A DNA stretch of 14,067 bases from JBGPGW01 sp041484095 (GCA_041484095.1 JBGPGW010000065.1:1-14067); one strand, 5' to 3'; numbered from the stretch's first letter, positions 1 through 7,197 are shown. Program-made: numbers and translations. The notes: generated by a model from the sequence alone, not told the origin.

Positions 1-265
1 CGCGGAGGTGGTGCGGCACTACAAGCCGCAGCCGGAAGCCTATCTCCGCACCGCCGCGTTCCTCTCGCTCGATCCCGGGCAGTGCATGATGGTCGCCGCC
101 CATCCAGGCGACCTTGAGGTCGCGGCGCGCTGCGGCTTCGCGACGGCCTATGTCCCGCGCGCCCTCGAACACGGGCCAGACCGAAATCCCGAACGCCCAG
201 CCGGCCAGCATTACGATTTGGTCGCAGCGGATTTCCTCGATCTCGCCAATCAATTGGGCTGTTGA
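1..265 (+). CDS. Haloacid dehalogenase type II (HAD superfamily), C-terminal part
   Basis: This is the 3' end of a gene that begins before the window; the reading frame is open from base 2 and ends at a TGA (263-265). The fragment carries the late motifs of the type II 2-haloacid dehalogenase branch of the HAD superfamily: YKPQPEAY, with the Lys-Pro pair of HAD motif III, and then VAAHPGDLEVAARCGFATAY, which matches the metal-binding acidic motif IV of these enzymes (usually MVAAHxxDL.AA). Family members hydrolyse 2-haloalkanoic acids such as L-2-chloropropionate to hydroxy acids in the cytoplasm; many annotated members have no tested substrate. The nucleophilic Asp of motif I would lie outside the window, so catalytic competence cannot be judged. 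The subfamily call is firm; the substrate is unknown. Confidence 0.85.
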   Translation, partial: AEVVRHYKPQPEAYLRTAAFLSLDPGQCMMVAAHPGDLEVAARCGFATAYVPRALEHGPDRNPERPAGQHYDLVAADFLDLANQLGC

Positions 266-349
266 TCGGCGTCACGGCAAACAGCCCCGCCATCGGCTGC
301 GTGTCATTGACCCCTTGGCCGTAAGGGATTTGTGCGACCCAGCTGAATC

Positions 350-378
350 TTGCCAGTGCTCCCGACAACGCCTAGCTT
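350..378 (+). promoter_or_regulatory. Possible promoter of the MFS gene
   Basis: TTGCCA (350-355) matches five of six -35 consensus bases. It is followed after 17 nt by TAGCTT (373-378), a weak -10 with three of six matches. Transcription would start around 384-386, almost at the ATG at 387. The rest of the 266-386 gap shows no hairpin with a U-tract and no other gene. This is a by-eye call and weak. Confidence 0.3.
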
Positions 379-386
379 GCCGCCCC

Positions 387-1634
387 ATGGTCACAGTCGC
401 TCCATCGCTTCGCCGCGACGCCACGGTCGCCGGCCTGGTCGGCCTTGCGCACTTCTCGAGCCATTTCTTCCAATTGGCGCTGCCGCCGCTTTTCCCGCTG
501 ATGAAGGGGGAGTTCGACGTCAGCTACACCGCGCTCGGCGCGATCGTCACGGTCTTCTTCACCGCATCCGGGATTTGCCAGGCGTTCGCGGGAATCCTCG
601 TCGACCGGTTCGGCGCGCGCGGCATCCTGGCACTCGGCATCGCACTGCTCGGCAGCTCGATCGCCTGCGCGGGCCTGGTTCCCGAATTCTGGATGTTCTA
701 TCCCCTGGCGGCTCTGGCCGGCGTCGGGAACAGCATCTTCCACCCGGCCGATTTCTCGATCCTGACCGCCAAGATCGACCGCAGCCGCCTGGGCCGCGCC
801 TATAGCATTCATGCGTTCCTCGGCACCTCGGGCTATGCGGCCTCTCCCGTCATCACCGGCGGGATTGCTGCCGTCTTCGGCTGGAAATCGGCGCTCATCG
901 CGGCAGGACTCGCGGGCATCGTCGTGGCGCTCGTCATCTCGCGCGCCGGCGCCCTCATCGTCGCGCGCCCCTCGCACGCGGCGCACGATGCGGCGCGACC
1001 CGTTGCGATCAGCTATGCACGGCTCATCACCATGCCTGCGATCATGATGGCGTTCGCGTATTTCGCGCTTATCGCCGCGGGTGGCGTGGGCCTGCAGGCC
1101 TTTTCCATCACCGCGCTCATCGAGATCCTGAGGCCGGTGCAGGCGGCCCTCACGGAGTCGTTCGGAACGCCCGTCCACGTCGCGAGCCTGGCTCTCACCG
1201 CCTATCTCGCGGCAAGCGCGTGCGGGATGCTCGCGGGCGGGGCATTGGCGGACATGACGACGAAGCACCACGTGGTGGCGAGCATAGGCCTCTTCACCGC
1301 CGGTCTGCTGATGGTCGTGCTCGCGAGCTCGGCGTCGGCGTATTGGCTGATCCTGGTGCTGATGGCGGCGGCCGGATTCGCGTCGGGCGCCACGTCACCC
1401 TCGCGCGACATGCTGATCCGCGGCGCAACACCGCCGGGCTCTGCGGGAAAAGTGTTCGGCTTCGTTTACTCCGGCCTCGATCTTGGGGCGCTGATCGGCC
1501 CCCTCGCCTTCGGCCTCATCATCGACTACGCGGATCCGCACGACATTTTCTACGCCGTCGGCGGCCTCTTCATCGTCGCCATCGTCACGGTTCTGCAAGT
1601 GCGTCGCCAGACCCTGCGGACGGTGAGCGCCTAG
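387..1634 (+). CDS. MFS transporter, 12 membrane segments
   Basis: The product (415 aa) is an inner-membrane major facilitator superfamily permease. The start at ATG 387 was chosen because the family homology begins there; the open frame further upstream encodes polar, Arg-rich sequence unlike a transporter. Visible landmarks are MFS motif A between TM2 and TM3 (GILVDRFGARG), a second motif-A-like loop in the C-terminal half (GGALADMTTKHH), the stretch GNSIFHPADFSIL after TM4, and about 12 hydrophobic segments in two halves. The TM2-TM4 region (VTVFFTASGICQAFAGILVD and the FHPADFSIL segment) recalls the fosmidomycin-resistance-like MFS branch, from memory. The substrate is not predictable. 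No convincing Shine-Dalgarno sequence precedes the ATG. The neighbouring dehalogenase could suggest uptake of organic acids, but they are 121 nt apart and no operon link is evident. Confidence 0.85.
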   Translation: MVTVAPSLRRDATVAGLVGLAHFSSHFFQLALPPLFPLMKGEFDVSYTALGAIVTVFFTASGICQAFAGILVDRFGARGILALGIALLGSSIACAGLVPEFWMFYPLAALAGVGNSIFHPADFSILTAKIDRSRLGRAYSIHAFLGTSGYAASPVITGGIAAVFGWKSALIAAGLAGIVVALVISRAGALIVARPSHAAHDAARPVAISYARLITMPAIMMAFAYFALIAAGGVGLQAFSITALIEILRPVQAALTESFGTPVHVASLALTAYLAASACGMLAGGALADMTTKHHVVASIGLFTAGLLMVVLASSASAYWLILVLMAAAGFASGATSPSRDMLIRGATPPGSAGKVFGFVYSGLDLGALIGPLAFGLIIDYADPHDIFYAVGGLFIVAIVTVLQVRRQTLRTVSA

Positions 1635-1645
1635 CCGCGAGCGGT

Positions 1646-3136
1646 TCACGCGACGATCGGCTGGGCCAGAATCCATAGGCTCGTCATCGTATAGCCGATC
1701 ATGAGGCCCAGCATCGGGATTTGGCTGAGAATCACCGTTCGCGCATCGCCGAACAGGCGCATCGCCGAGCGATGCGCGACATAAACGGCAAGGACGTGCC
1801 CGAGCACGATGGCCGCGACGGCCGCGTACCACGCGCCGCGCGCGTCGATGAGGCCGATGTCGACCCGGTAGAGCGTCGTGCCGAACAAATCCCAGCCGAG
1901 GCCCAGCGGGTCCGACACGACCGGAATCAAATATTGGCCGGCGACGAGAACGAACCAGAGATAATGGGCCGTGTGATAAGCGATCGCGATGGGAACGAGG
2001 CTTAGGATGAAACCGAAGGCAAGCCGGCGCATCTCCGCTCCGCTCACGCGATCCGGCACGAAGGCAGCCATCGCGGCGATCGCCGCGCCATAGACAACAA
2101 AAAAACATAGGGCGAGACCGATCAATCCGCCGCTCACGACGAAAGCCTCGGGCTCGATCCCTAGGATCTCGAGCGCATCGAGACGCGTCGAGAACCCTGC
2201 AACCCTGTCCGCCACGAGCGGTGTTTCGAGGAGGCCGTCATAGGTGACCGATGACAACATCAGGATCACGAAGACGAGCCGCGCCATGTCCTTCGGTTCG
2301 TCACCGACAAGCCCGAACGCCGGAGGGCGCAGGCACAGCACGCCGTCACGCGCCGTCGCGAAGGGTGCGAAGCGGCCGAGCACGCCGAAGAAAACCGAGA
2401 AGACCTCGCCATTCCGTAGCCAAGCCTCGGCCCCGTAGATCGCCATGCCGAGCCAGGTCACGATCGAGTAGGCGAGTATCGCGCTCGCAAGCGCGGCCGG
2501 ATGTTCGCTGCCTGGCCACGCCAGCTCCATCCAGGCGAAGACGACATAGAGCAGCGCGGCCGGCCAAGAACCGAGCCGAGCCGGATAGGGCCGCCCCGGC
2601 GACAAGCCGCGCCCGCCACGCACGCGTCGCGCGAGGGTGTCGGCGGCCCTGAAGGCGATCGCCCAGGGATTGAGGACCGGCCACACATTGCCGAAGAGCG
2701 CCGAGACCGCGGCAAACCCGACCCACCAGCCGATCCAGACCCAGAGAGGCAGAATATTGCGGAGCGCGCTCGGGTTCCCCCAGAAGCCCGCGACAAGCAG
2801 CAGGACGAAGAACCCGAGGGACACGACTTCGACAGTCCGGACCAATGCGAAATGGGTGATGATTCGGCCGAGGCGAGGCAGGCGGAGTGCCCGCGTTTTC
2901 GATTCCGCCTGACCGCGCCGGAGGAACATGGCGACCATCAGGAACGACAGCCCGACCGCCGCCGCCGCCCCGGCGAGATAGAAACCCAGCGGGATCGGCA
3001 GTTCGTAACGCTGCGCGAGGCCATGGGCGCCGGCAGGTGTCGACTCGACCATGCAGATGAGCGCGAGAAGGATCGCGACAGCGAAGGCTCGGCTAGCGCG
3101 GTAGAGCGTCAACATAGAGTTCGGTCGCTTTGCCAT
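1646..3136 (-). CDS. Polytopic membrane protein of unknown function with N-terminal signal
   Basis: The protein (496 aa from ATG 3136) has an N-terminal signal-like segment, residues 17-30, ending in the signal-peptidase motif AGA|HG at 35-39. About 10-11 further membrane spans follow. From memory it resembles a large family of uncharacterised proteins, often in actinobacteria and sometimes labelled fenitrothion hydrolase, which share a start like AHxxxxRxxLPIP and a stretch like LFGNVWPVLNPW; both are visible here. That enzyme name should not be taken as a function. Histidines cluster late in the protein (AYHTAHYLWF, and a GH...AH pattern near residue 460). A longer frame with GTG at 3235 exists but adds polar sequence before the signal; ATG 3115 is also possible. 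No strong Shine-Dalgarno site is seen. The gene is divergent from the YVTN-propeller gene, with 167 nt between them. The coding call is strong; the role is open. Confidence 0.75.
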   Translation of the reverse strand: MAKRPNSMLTLYRASRAFAVAILLALICMVESTPAGAHGLAQRYELPIPLGFYLAGAAAAVGLSFLMVAMFLRRGQAESKTRALRLPRLGRIITHFALVRTVEVVSLGFFVLLLVAGFWGNPSALRNILPLWVWIGWWVGFAAVSALFGNVWPVLNPWAIAFRAADTLARRVRGGRGLSPGRPYPARLGSWPAALLYVVFAWMELAWPGSEHPAALASAILAYSIVTWLGMAIYGAEAWLRNGEVFSVFFGVLGRFAPFATARDGVLCLRPPAFGLVGDEPKDMARLVFVILMLSSVTYDGLLETPLVADRVAGFSTRLDALEILGIEPEAFVVSGGLIGLALCFFVVYGAAIAAMAAFVPDRVSGAEMRRLAFGFILSLVPIAIAYHTAHYLWFVLVAGQYLIPVVSDPLGLGWDLFGTTLYRVDIGLIDARGAWYAAVAAIVLGHVLAVYVAHRSAMRLFGDARTVILSQIPMLGLMIGYTMTSLWILAQPIVA

Positions 3137-3303
3137 GCCCGCTCTGCCCACATGCTCCAACAGGCCGATGTACAGCGAGCACAAGTCATATCGCCCTACG
3201 CCGATGAGGGATATCCACGCGCCATCTGGCCGCACGGCTCGACTATGCTACATTTGCCGCATTGCTCCGGCGAGATAATGCCACCCTAAAGGAACCTCCC
3301 GTG

Positions 3304-4500
3304 ATGGAGACATTCATGAACCGCCTCCTCCCACACACTGCTCTTGCTCTTGCGTTGATCGCGGCCATTCCCGGCGCCGCGAGGGCCGAGATCCTGGCGA
3401 TGGTGAACTACGAAACCAAGTCGCCGGAATCGCTGAAGGCGCTCAAGAATCCCGTGACGCCCAAGGCGCGGCGCGAAGGCATCGCGATCATCGATGTCGA
3501 TCCCCAATCCAAGTCGTTCGGCAAGATCGTGAGGGAGATCAAGCTCCCGGCCGATGTCGTGGCCCACCATATTTTCTACAACCGCGATTCGTCCAAGGCC
3601 TATGTGACGGCGCTCGGCAAGCCCGAGCTGCGCGTCATCGACATGAAAAAAGACAAGTTCCCGATGAAGACCGTCGCCGTCCCCGACTGCCAGGTCGGGG
3701 AGGACGTGGTGTTTTCCGCGGACAACAAGAAATGGTTCCTCTCCTGCATGGGGTCCAACGCGGTCATCATCGGCGATGCCGCCGCAGACAAGCCGCTCCA
3801 GACGGTTGCGCTGAGCGTTCCCTATCCGCACGGCATCGCGATCCATGACGGCATCGACCGCATCTTGACCTCGAGCACGGTCCGCGCGAGCGATCTCGGC
3901 GACGCGGGCGAGGCCTTATCGGTCGTCGAGGCCAGCACCGGCAAGGTGCTGGGCAGCGTCAAGGTCTCGAGCAAGCCGACACCCGCACGAGCGGCACCGG
4001 TCGAGGTTACCTTCGTGCCGGGGAGCAATCCGCCGCTCGCCTACGTCACGAACATGTTCGAGGGTACGCTGTGGACGGTCGCCTGGAATCCGGCCAAGAA
4101 GGATTTCGACGCGGCCCAGGCCTTCGATTTCGCGACGGTCGGTGCCGGCATGCCGCTCGAGATTTATTTCAACGCGGCCGGAGACAAGCTCTACGTCACG
4201 ACGGCCAAACCCGGCCACCTTCACATCTTCGACCTCTCCAAGGACCGCGCCAAGCCGCAGCTCGTCACCACGATCGCCGCGGCGGAAGGTGCCCATCACG
4301 TCGCGTTCACGAAGGATTGGCGGTACGCCTTCATCCAGAACGCGCTCCTCAACCTGCCGGGGATGAGCGACGGCTCCATCACGGTCGTCGATCTAAAGAG
4401 CGGGAAAGTCGTCGGGAGCGTCGATACGCTCAAGAACCAGGGCTTCAACCCGAACAGCATCGTCTTGCTGCCGAAGTGGAACCACTTGGCCGGGCATTAG
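3304..4500 (+). CDS. Secreted YVTN/YncE-like beta-propeller protein
   Basis: The protein (398 aa) starts with a clear Sec signal peptide: Asn-Arg-rich n-region, hydrophobic run at residues 12-22, and AxA cleavage after Ala28 (AARA|EI). The mature part is a chain of beta-propeller blades of the YVTN/YncE type, seen as repeated forms of 'G-x-(A/L)-Y-V-T-...-(V/I)-x-D': KAYVTALGKPELRVIDM, LAYVTNMFEGTLWTV, KLYVTTAKPGHLHIFDL and DGSITVVDLKSGKVVGSV. Such proteins are periplasmic binding or scaffold proteins; no catalytic residues can be named. Two cysteines (VPDCQVG and FLSCMGS) about 25 residues apart could form a disulfide. ATG 3304 has AAAGGAA about 9 nt upstream; ATG 3316, with GGAG 6 nt upstream, is an equally good start and leaves the signal peptide intact. 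A TTG start at 3262 is less likely. The protein is divergent from the membrane protein, so a shared role at the inner membrane/periplasm is possible. Confidence 0.8.
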   Translation: METFMNRLLPHTALALALIAAIPGAARAEILAMVNYETKSPESLKALKNPVTPKARREGIAIIDVDPQSKSFGKIVREIKLPADVVAHHIFYNRDSSKAYVTALGKPELRVIDMKKDKFPMKTVAVPDCQVGEDVVFSADNKKWFLSCMGSNAVIIGDAAADKPLQTVALSVPYPHGIAIHDGIDRILTSSTVRASDLGDAGEALSVVEASTGKVLGSVKVSSKPTPARAAPVEVTFVPGSNPPLAYVTNMFEGTLWTVAWNPAKKDFDAAQAFDFATVGAGMPLEIYFNAAGDKLYVTTAKPGHLHIFDLSKDRAKPQLVTTIAAAEGAHHVAFTKDWRYAFIQNALLNLPGMSDGSITVVDLKSGKVVGSVDTLKNQGFNPNSIVLLPKWNHLAGH

Positions 4501-4561
4501 GGGACACACCCCGGCGGCGGGTGAGGGCGCGCGAGGGACGTGCGGGGAAGATACGGCGTAT

Positions 4562-4635
4562 TGGAGCGGGTGAAGGGAATCGAACCCTCGTCGTGAGCTT
4601 GGGAAGCTCCTGCTCTACCATTGAGCTACACCCGC
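4562..4635 (-). tRNA. tRNA-Gly (anticodon CCC)
   Basis: The minus strand folds as a 74-nt cloverleaf. The acceptor GCGGGTG (4629-4635) pairs fully with CACCCGC (4566-4572). The D-arm is GCTC/GAGC with loop AATGGTA. The anticodon stem GGAGC/GCTCA has loop TTCCCAA, placing CCC at positions 34-36. The T-arm GAGGG/CCCTT has loop TTCGATT. The discriminator is T and CCA is encoded (4562-4564). It reads GGG glycine codons. Only the outermost anticodon-stem pair (27-43, G-A) is mismatched. The C at position 34 was read from the 7-nt loop; TCC would need a shifted loop. Confidence 0.95.
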
Positions 4636-4645
4636 GCCGGTTTCG

Positions 4646-4673
4646 ATTATAGGGGCGGCGCAACCAGCCGCAA
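4646..4673 (-). promoter_or_regulatory. Promoter of tRNA-Gly
   Basis: On the minus strand a perfect -10 box TATAAT (4646-4651) lies 10 nt from the first base of the tRNA. A weak -35, TTGCGG (4668-4673), sits 16 nt upstream of it. Transcription would start near 4639, giving a leader of about four nucleotides before the RNase P site. The region from here to the radical SAM gene (4674-4806) shows no further gene. Confidence 0.6.
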
Positions 4674-4806
4674 GGCACACCGCCGGCCCCCATCGCACCC
4701 GGCACGAAAAGGCGATGGCGGGCGTGTTGTACAAGCCCGCGCGAGCCGGTTTAATGGCCCGGCGCGCCCCCTGGATGATCCGACGGCCGCACCGGGAGCC
4801 GCGTCC

Positions 4807-5781
4807 ATGAACCTCGTCCGCAGCCAAACCGTCCAGAAACTCGACGAGCGAAAGTTCAGGGATCCCGAACGGACGCTCACCGGCGAGACTCGCGCGCGTG
4901 TTGCGCTCAAGACCCTCGAAACGTTGTGGATCAACACCGGCACGCTGTGCAACGTCGCGTGCACGAACTGCTACATCGAATCGGGCCCGCGGAACGACAG
5001 CCTCGTTCACATCAAGGCGGCCGAGGTCACGTCGTATCTCGACGAGATCGAACGCGCGGGCCTCCCGACGGCGGAGATCGCCTTCACCGGGGGCGAGCCG
5101 TTCATGAATCCCGAACTCGTGCCGATGATGGAGGACGCGCTCGGCCGCGGCCATCGCGTGCTCGTGCTCACCAATGCCATGCGGCCGATGATGCGGCGGA
5201 GCGCGGCGCTTGCCGCTCTCTCGGCACGCCACGGGGCGCGGCTGGTTCTGCGCGTTTCCCTCGATCACTACACCGCCGAAGGCCACGAATCGCTGCGGGG
5301 CCATGGAAGCTGGGCGCCGGCGCTTGCGGGGCTGCGGTGGCTTGCCCGGAACGGCTTCAACGTCCACGTCGCGGGACGCACATGCTGGCCCGAGCCGACG
5401 GCGCGGCTGCGAGATGGGTACGCCCGGCTCTTCACCGACGAGGGCGTCCGCATCGACGCGCGGAACGACGTCGCGCTCGTGCTATTTCCCGAGATGGACG
5501 CGACGCTGGACGTGCCGGAAATCACGGAGCGCTGCTTGTCCATTCTCAATGTCGACCCCGCCACGCTCATGTGCGCGCGCTCCCGCATGGTCATCAAGCG
5601 CAAGGGCGCCGCCGCGCCGACCGTCGTGCCGTGCACGCTGCTCCCCCTTGACGCGCGATTCGAGATGGGCCCCGATCTGGCCGGAGCGGCCGGCGCGGTC
5701 GGCCTCAACCACCCGCACTGCGCGCGATTCTGCGTTCTCGGCGGGGCATCCTGCAGCCCGACCACCCGGCGAGCGCCTTGA
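4807..5781 (+). CDS. Radical SAM protein with extra C-terminal cysteines
   Basis: The protein (324 aa) is a COG0535-like radical SAM enzyme. Cys48, Cys52 and Cys55 form the CX3CX2C motif (CNVACTNC) that holds the [4Fe-4S] cluster, and FTGGEPFMNP follows with the GGE motif that binds SAM. Such enzymes cleave SAM to a 5'-deoxyadenosyl radical in the cytoplasm. The C-terminus carries a further group, Cys305, Cys309 and Cys316 (CARFCVLGGASC), plus Cys in VVPCTLL, which could hold an auxiliary cluster of SPASM or twitch type; this is inference from spacing. The ATG at 4807 has GGGAG 7 nt upstream, and the upstream extension of the frame is unlike the family. No maturation partner and no short precursor-peptide gene is visible on either side, so the substrate is unknown. 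The promoter of the metZ riboswitch overlaps its stop codon. Confidence 0.85.
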   Translation: MNLVRSQTVQKLDERKFRDPERTLTGETRARVALKTLETLWINTGTLCNVACTNCYIESGPRNDSLVHIKAAEVTSYLDEIERAGLPTAEIAFTGGEPFMNPELVPMMEDALGRGHRVLVLTNAMRPMMRRSAALAALSARHGARLVLRVSLDHYTAEGHESLRGHGSWAPALAGLRWLARNGFNVHVAGRTCWPEPTARLRDGYARLFTDEGVRIDARNDVALVLFPEMDATLDVPEITERCLSILNVDPATLMCARSRMVIKRKGAAAPTVVPCTLLPLDARFEMGPDLAGAAGAVGLNHPHCARFCVLGGASCSPTTRRAP

Positions 5782-5806
5782 CTCCCGGCCCGACAGCCCT
5801 TATCAG
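5778..5806 (+). promoter_or_regulatory. Sigma70-type promoter of the metZ leader
   Basis: TTGACT (5778-5783) is a five-of-six -35 box that overlaps the TGA stop of the radical SAM gene (5779-5781). After exactly 17 nt comes TATCAG (5801-5806), a four-of-six -10 box. The expected start near 5812-5814 lies directly before the first paired base of the SAM-II aptamer at 5816. That agreement between independent signals raises confidence. Confidence 0.6.
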
Positions 5807-5814
5807 CGTTATCT

Positions 5815-5877
5815 CACGTGGTGATTTGGCCCGACCGGCTTGCGGCCACGTAAAATAATCTAGCTAAAAGGGTCGGA
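5815..5877 (+). ncRNA. SAM-II riboswitch aptamer
   Basis: The leader of metZ contains the SAM-II consensus: GTGATTTGG after the P1 5' strand, GGCTTGCGGCCACGT, and later TAGCTAAAAGGG. P1 is formed by ACGTGG (5816-5821) with CCACGT (5846-5851). The pseudoknot P2 is CCGACC (5831-5836) with GGTCGG (5871-5876). SAM-II is an H-type pseudoknot that binds S-adenosylmethionine and lowers expression of methionine and SAM synthesis genes, almost always in alphaproteobacteria. A GGAG within the 3' strand (5875-5878) has no ATG, GTG or TTG at ribosome-binding distance, so the usual translational mode does not apply directly here. The real metZ start is about 80 nt downstream. Confidence 0.93.
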
Positions 5878-5886
5878 GCGCGTTCG

Positions 5887-5916
5887 CCCTGATCCTGTTC
5901 GGTCGGGGTTTTTGTT
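5887..5916 (+). terminator. Intrinsic terminator / attenuator in the metZ leader
   Basis: CCCTGATC (5887-5894) pairs with GGTCGGGG (5901-5908) in an 8-bp stem (two G-T pairs) with loop CTGTTC. It is followed at once by TTTTTGTTG (5909-5917), a good U-tract. It lies before the metZ start and 10 nt after the aptamer. Its 3' arm can instead pair with the aptamer strand 5830-5837, which would make it a SAM-controlled attenuator. Confidence 0.7.
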
Positions 5917-5955
5917 GCGCGTCCGACGGCGCGCGACAGATGCCGGGAGGCACGC

Positions 5956-7197
5956 ATGAACGACCATACGCCGAAGCCGAAATCGATCGGCGCAGCCAAT
6001 TCTCTCTCCGATGCCGAGCGCCAGGAGCGATGGCGCCTCAGGACGCGCCTCGTGCGCGGCGGGCAGATCCGTTCCGCCTTCAGCGAGACGTCCGAAGCCT
6101 TGTACATGACCTCGGGCTACGTCTACGGGACGGCGGAGGAGGCCGAGGCCGCCTTCAAGGGCGATATCCAGCGCTTCGTCTATTCGCGCTACGCGAACCC
6201 GACCGTCGCGATGTTCGAGGAACGCATGCGCCTCCTCGAGGGTGCCGAAGCCGCGCGCGCGACGTCGAGCGGGATGGCCGCCGTGTTCGCGGCGCTCATG
6301 AGCCCGCTCAAGGCCGGCGACCGCGTCGTCGCGGCCCGCGCGCTGTTCGGCTCGTGCCACTACATCGTCTCGGACCTGCTGCCGCGCTACGGCATCGAGA
6401 CCGAACTCGTCGACGGGACGGACCTCGATCAATGGCAAAAGGCGCTCGCCCGCCCCGCTGCCGCCGTGTTCTTCGAGACGCCGTCGAATCCGACGCTCGA
6501 GATCATCGACATGGCCGCCGTGGCAACGCTGGCCCACGCCGCGGGCGCGATCGTCGTCGTCGACAACGTCTTTGCCAGTCCCATCCTCCAGCGTCCGCTC
6601 GACTACGGCGCCGATGTCGTCGTCTACTCCGCGACAAAGCACATCGACGGCCAGGGGCGCAGCCTGGGCGGCGTCATTCTGTCCAGCACGGAATTCGCCG
6701 ACACGCACCTCAAGAACTTCCTGCGCCACACCGGTCCGGCGATGAGTCCGTTCAACGCGTGGCTGCTCCTCAAGAGTCTCGAAACGCTCGAGTTGCGTAT
6801 GACGCGGCATGGCGAGAACGCGCGCATGGTCGCCGAGTTCCTCGCGGGCTGTCCGGGCGTGAAGAAGGTTCTCTACCCCGAACTGGCGTCGCACCCCCAG
6901 CATGCGCTCGCGATGCGCCAGATGCGCGGCGGCGGCACCGTCGTCGCCTTCGAGATCGAAGGCGGCAAGGCAGCGGCGTTCCGCACGCTCAACCTCCTGC
7001 GGCTCGTCGACATTTCGAACAATCTCGGCGACACCAAGAGCCTCATCACGCACCCCGCGACGACGACCCATCAGCGTCTTCCGGCGGAGGAGCGTGCGCG
7101 TCTCGGGATCGGCGATGGGCTGCTGCGCTTGTCCGTCGGCCTCGAGGACCCCGAAGACGTGAAACAGGATCTGGGGGCCGCGCTCGCGGCACGGTGA
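5956..7197 (+). CDS. metZ: O-succinylhomoserine sulfhydrylase
   Basis: The product (413 aa, usual length for the family) is a cytoplasmic PLP enzyme of the cystathionine gamma-synthase class. It condenses an O-acylhomoserine with sulfide to give homocysteine, the direct sulfhydrylation route to methionine. The PLP lysine is Lys228 in YSATKHIDGQGR. Other family marks are YSRYANPTV near residue 76, TSSGMAAV (phosphate-binding region), ETPSNPTLE, VVDNVFASP with the PLP Asp, and the late SLITHPATTTH motif. The ATG at 5956 has GGGAGG 5 nt upstream. Methionine-pathway identity is supported by the SAM-II riboswitch just upstream. The acyl group used (succinyl or acetyl) cannot be decided from the sequence; the MetZ label follows the closest alphaproteobacterial pattern. 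ApaG follows after 105 nt. Confidence 0.93.
   Translation: MNDHTPKPKSIGAANSLSDAERQERWRLRTRLVRGGQIRSAFSETSEALYMTSGYVYGTAEEAEAAFKGDIQRFVYSRYANPTVAMFEERMRLLEGAEAARATSSGMAAVFAALMSPLKAGDRVVAARALFGSCHYIVSDLLPRYGIETELVDGTDLDQWQKALARPAAAVFFETPSNPTLEIIDMAAVATLAHAAGAIVVVDNVFASPILQRPLDYGADVVVYSATKHIDGQGRSLGGVILSSTEFADTHLKNFLRHTGPAMSPFNAWLLLKSLETLELRMTRHGENARMVAEFLAGCPGVKKVLYPELASHPQHALAMRQMRGGGTVVAFEIEGGKAAAFRTLNLLRLVDISNNLGDTKSLITHPATTTHQRLPAEERARLGIGDGLLRLSVGLEDPEDVKQDLGAALAAR

Noticed and set aside
308..336. TTGACC as -35 box of an MFS promoter
   Set aside because: No acceptable -10 box at 16-18 nt spacing.
372..1271. Minus-strand open frame opposite the MFS gene
   Set aside because: Composition dominated by Arg, Asp and Glu with no hydrophobic core pattern; the plus strand encodes a coherent 12-span transporter.
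4500..4530. GGGGacacaCCCC after the propeller gene as a terminator
   Set aside because: A 4-bp stem with no T-run following; too weak to annotate.
4551..4561. Palindrome ATACGGCGTAT just downstream of tRNA-Gly as a terminator
   Set aside because: Only a 4-bp stem is realistic and no U-tract follows on the minus strand.
4562..4635. tRNA gene as an integration site for a mobile element
   Set aside because: No integrase, no repeated 3' tRNA fragment and no change in gene style nearby.
5860..7071. Long open frame antisense to metZ (about 400 codons)
   Set aside because: Its translation is Arg/Ala/Glu-rich without family motifs, and metZ on the other strand has every catalytic motif. Long antisense frames are expected in GC-rich DNA.
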